A stretch of DNA of 64,000 bases from the NCBI RefSeq assembly GCF_000633595.2, contig NZ_JIBU02000034.1:1-64000 (forward strand), written 5' to 3'. The notes beneath the pieces are model-generated. The model was not told where the DNA came from and did no database searches. It saw only the letters and a program-made list of their open reading frames with translations. The first letter of the stretch is position 1. Every line of letters starts with the position of its first letter. Both the position numbers and the translations under genes were made by a program. This document shows positions 63,922 through 64,000 of this stretch, one piece after another. Source of the stretch: Clostridium drakei (GTDB lineage: Bacteria > Bacillota > Clostridia > Clostridiales > Clostridiaceae).

Positions 63922-64000
63922 ATGATTTTCTGTCCTCTATATAGTGGCAGTAGTGGAAATAGTATATTTATATCTTCTAATAACACTAAAGTTTTAGTAG
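63922..64000 (+). CDS. Metallo-beta-lactamase fold hydrolase, WalJ/YycJ-like (partial)
   Basis: Only the first 26 codons are inside the window. The start MIFCPLYSGSSGNSIFIS followed by NNTKVLV matches the YycJ/WalJ family, where xxLxSGSSGN opens the protein. AGGAGAA lies before the ATG. Members are nuclease-like and linked to DNA repair and cell wall regulation in Bacillus. Identification rests on the short N-terminus. Confidence 0.8.
   Translation, partial: MIFCPLYSGSSGNSIFISSNNTKVLV

Overview
The window looks like chromosomal DNA of a low-GC, endospore-forming anaerobe of Clostridium sensu stricto. The intergenic DNA is extremely A+T rich. Sporulation genes (spoIIE, yabP, yabQ, spoVB, spoVG, spoVT) sit in the usual clostridial order. 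T-boxes, consensus sigma-A promoters and an [FeFe]-hydrogenase-like protein fit the same picture. The H-NOX chemoreceptor and the long glutamine synthetase suggest the C. botulinum/C. novyi/C. tetani neighbourhood, but the species cannot be fixed by reading alone. Almost everything from 1 to 35.6 kb lies on the minus strand and reads towards the rRNA operon at the left edge. This suggests that the replication origin lies beyond the right end (inference).

Left part (1-16 kb): the first bases of a 16S rRNA with tandem promoters, then murD. A small-RNA-like transcription unit lies between murD and glyS. glyS is preceded by two tandem glycine T-boxes and a tRNA-Asn gene. lysS-greA, dusB-coaX, a hotdog thioesterase gene, the tilS-hpt-ftsH cluster and spoIIE follow.

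Middle part (16-35.6 kb): a tRNA operon in which Leu-fMet-Met is tandemly duplicated, then the yab cluster (S1 protein, divIC, yabQ, yabP, rqcP, hup, mazG, spoVB, spoVT). After it come prsA-mfd-pth, htrA with a two-component system, prs-glmU, and spoVG-purR. Together these genes cover cell wall precursors, translation fidelity and rescue, repair, envelope protein quality control and sporulation.

Right part (35.8-64 kb): orientations are mixed and the content is more accessory. It includes murC, a small membrane protein, a divergent [FeFe]-hydrogenase-like protein behind a perfect palindrome, a HAD phosphatase, an ABC-F ATPase and an RlmI-like methyltransferase. A 108-bp long-hairpin element, a ComB-like phosphatase, two radical SAM proteins, a lipoprotein of unknown function and a YkvI-like transporter follow. 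Then come an H-NOX methyl-accepting chemotaxis protein, an XRE/S24-like regulator, ppiB, murI and a long glutamine synthetase behind a leader terminator. The end of the window holds a complete ribose operon (rbsKDACB) with a twin LacI-type operator and rbsR, a 2H phosphoesterase, murA, and the start of a WalJ-like hydrolase.

Most of the window is ordinary conserved core genome, and no unmistakably new multi-gene system was found. The points most worth checking are the divergent hydrogenase with its palindrome, the small RNA, the tandem covarying T-boxes, the long hairpin element, the glutamine synthetase leader and the predicted O2-binding H-NOX receptor.
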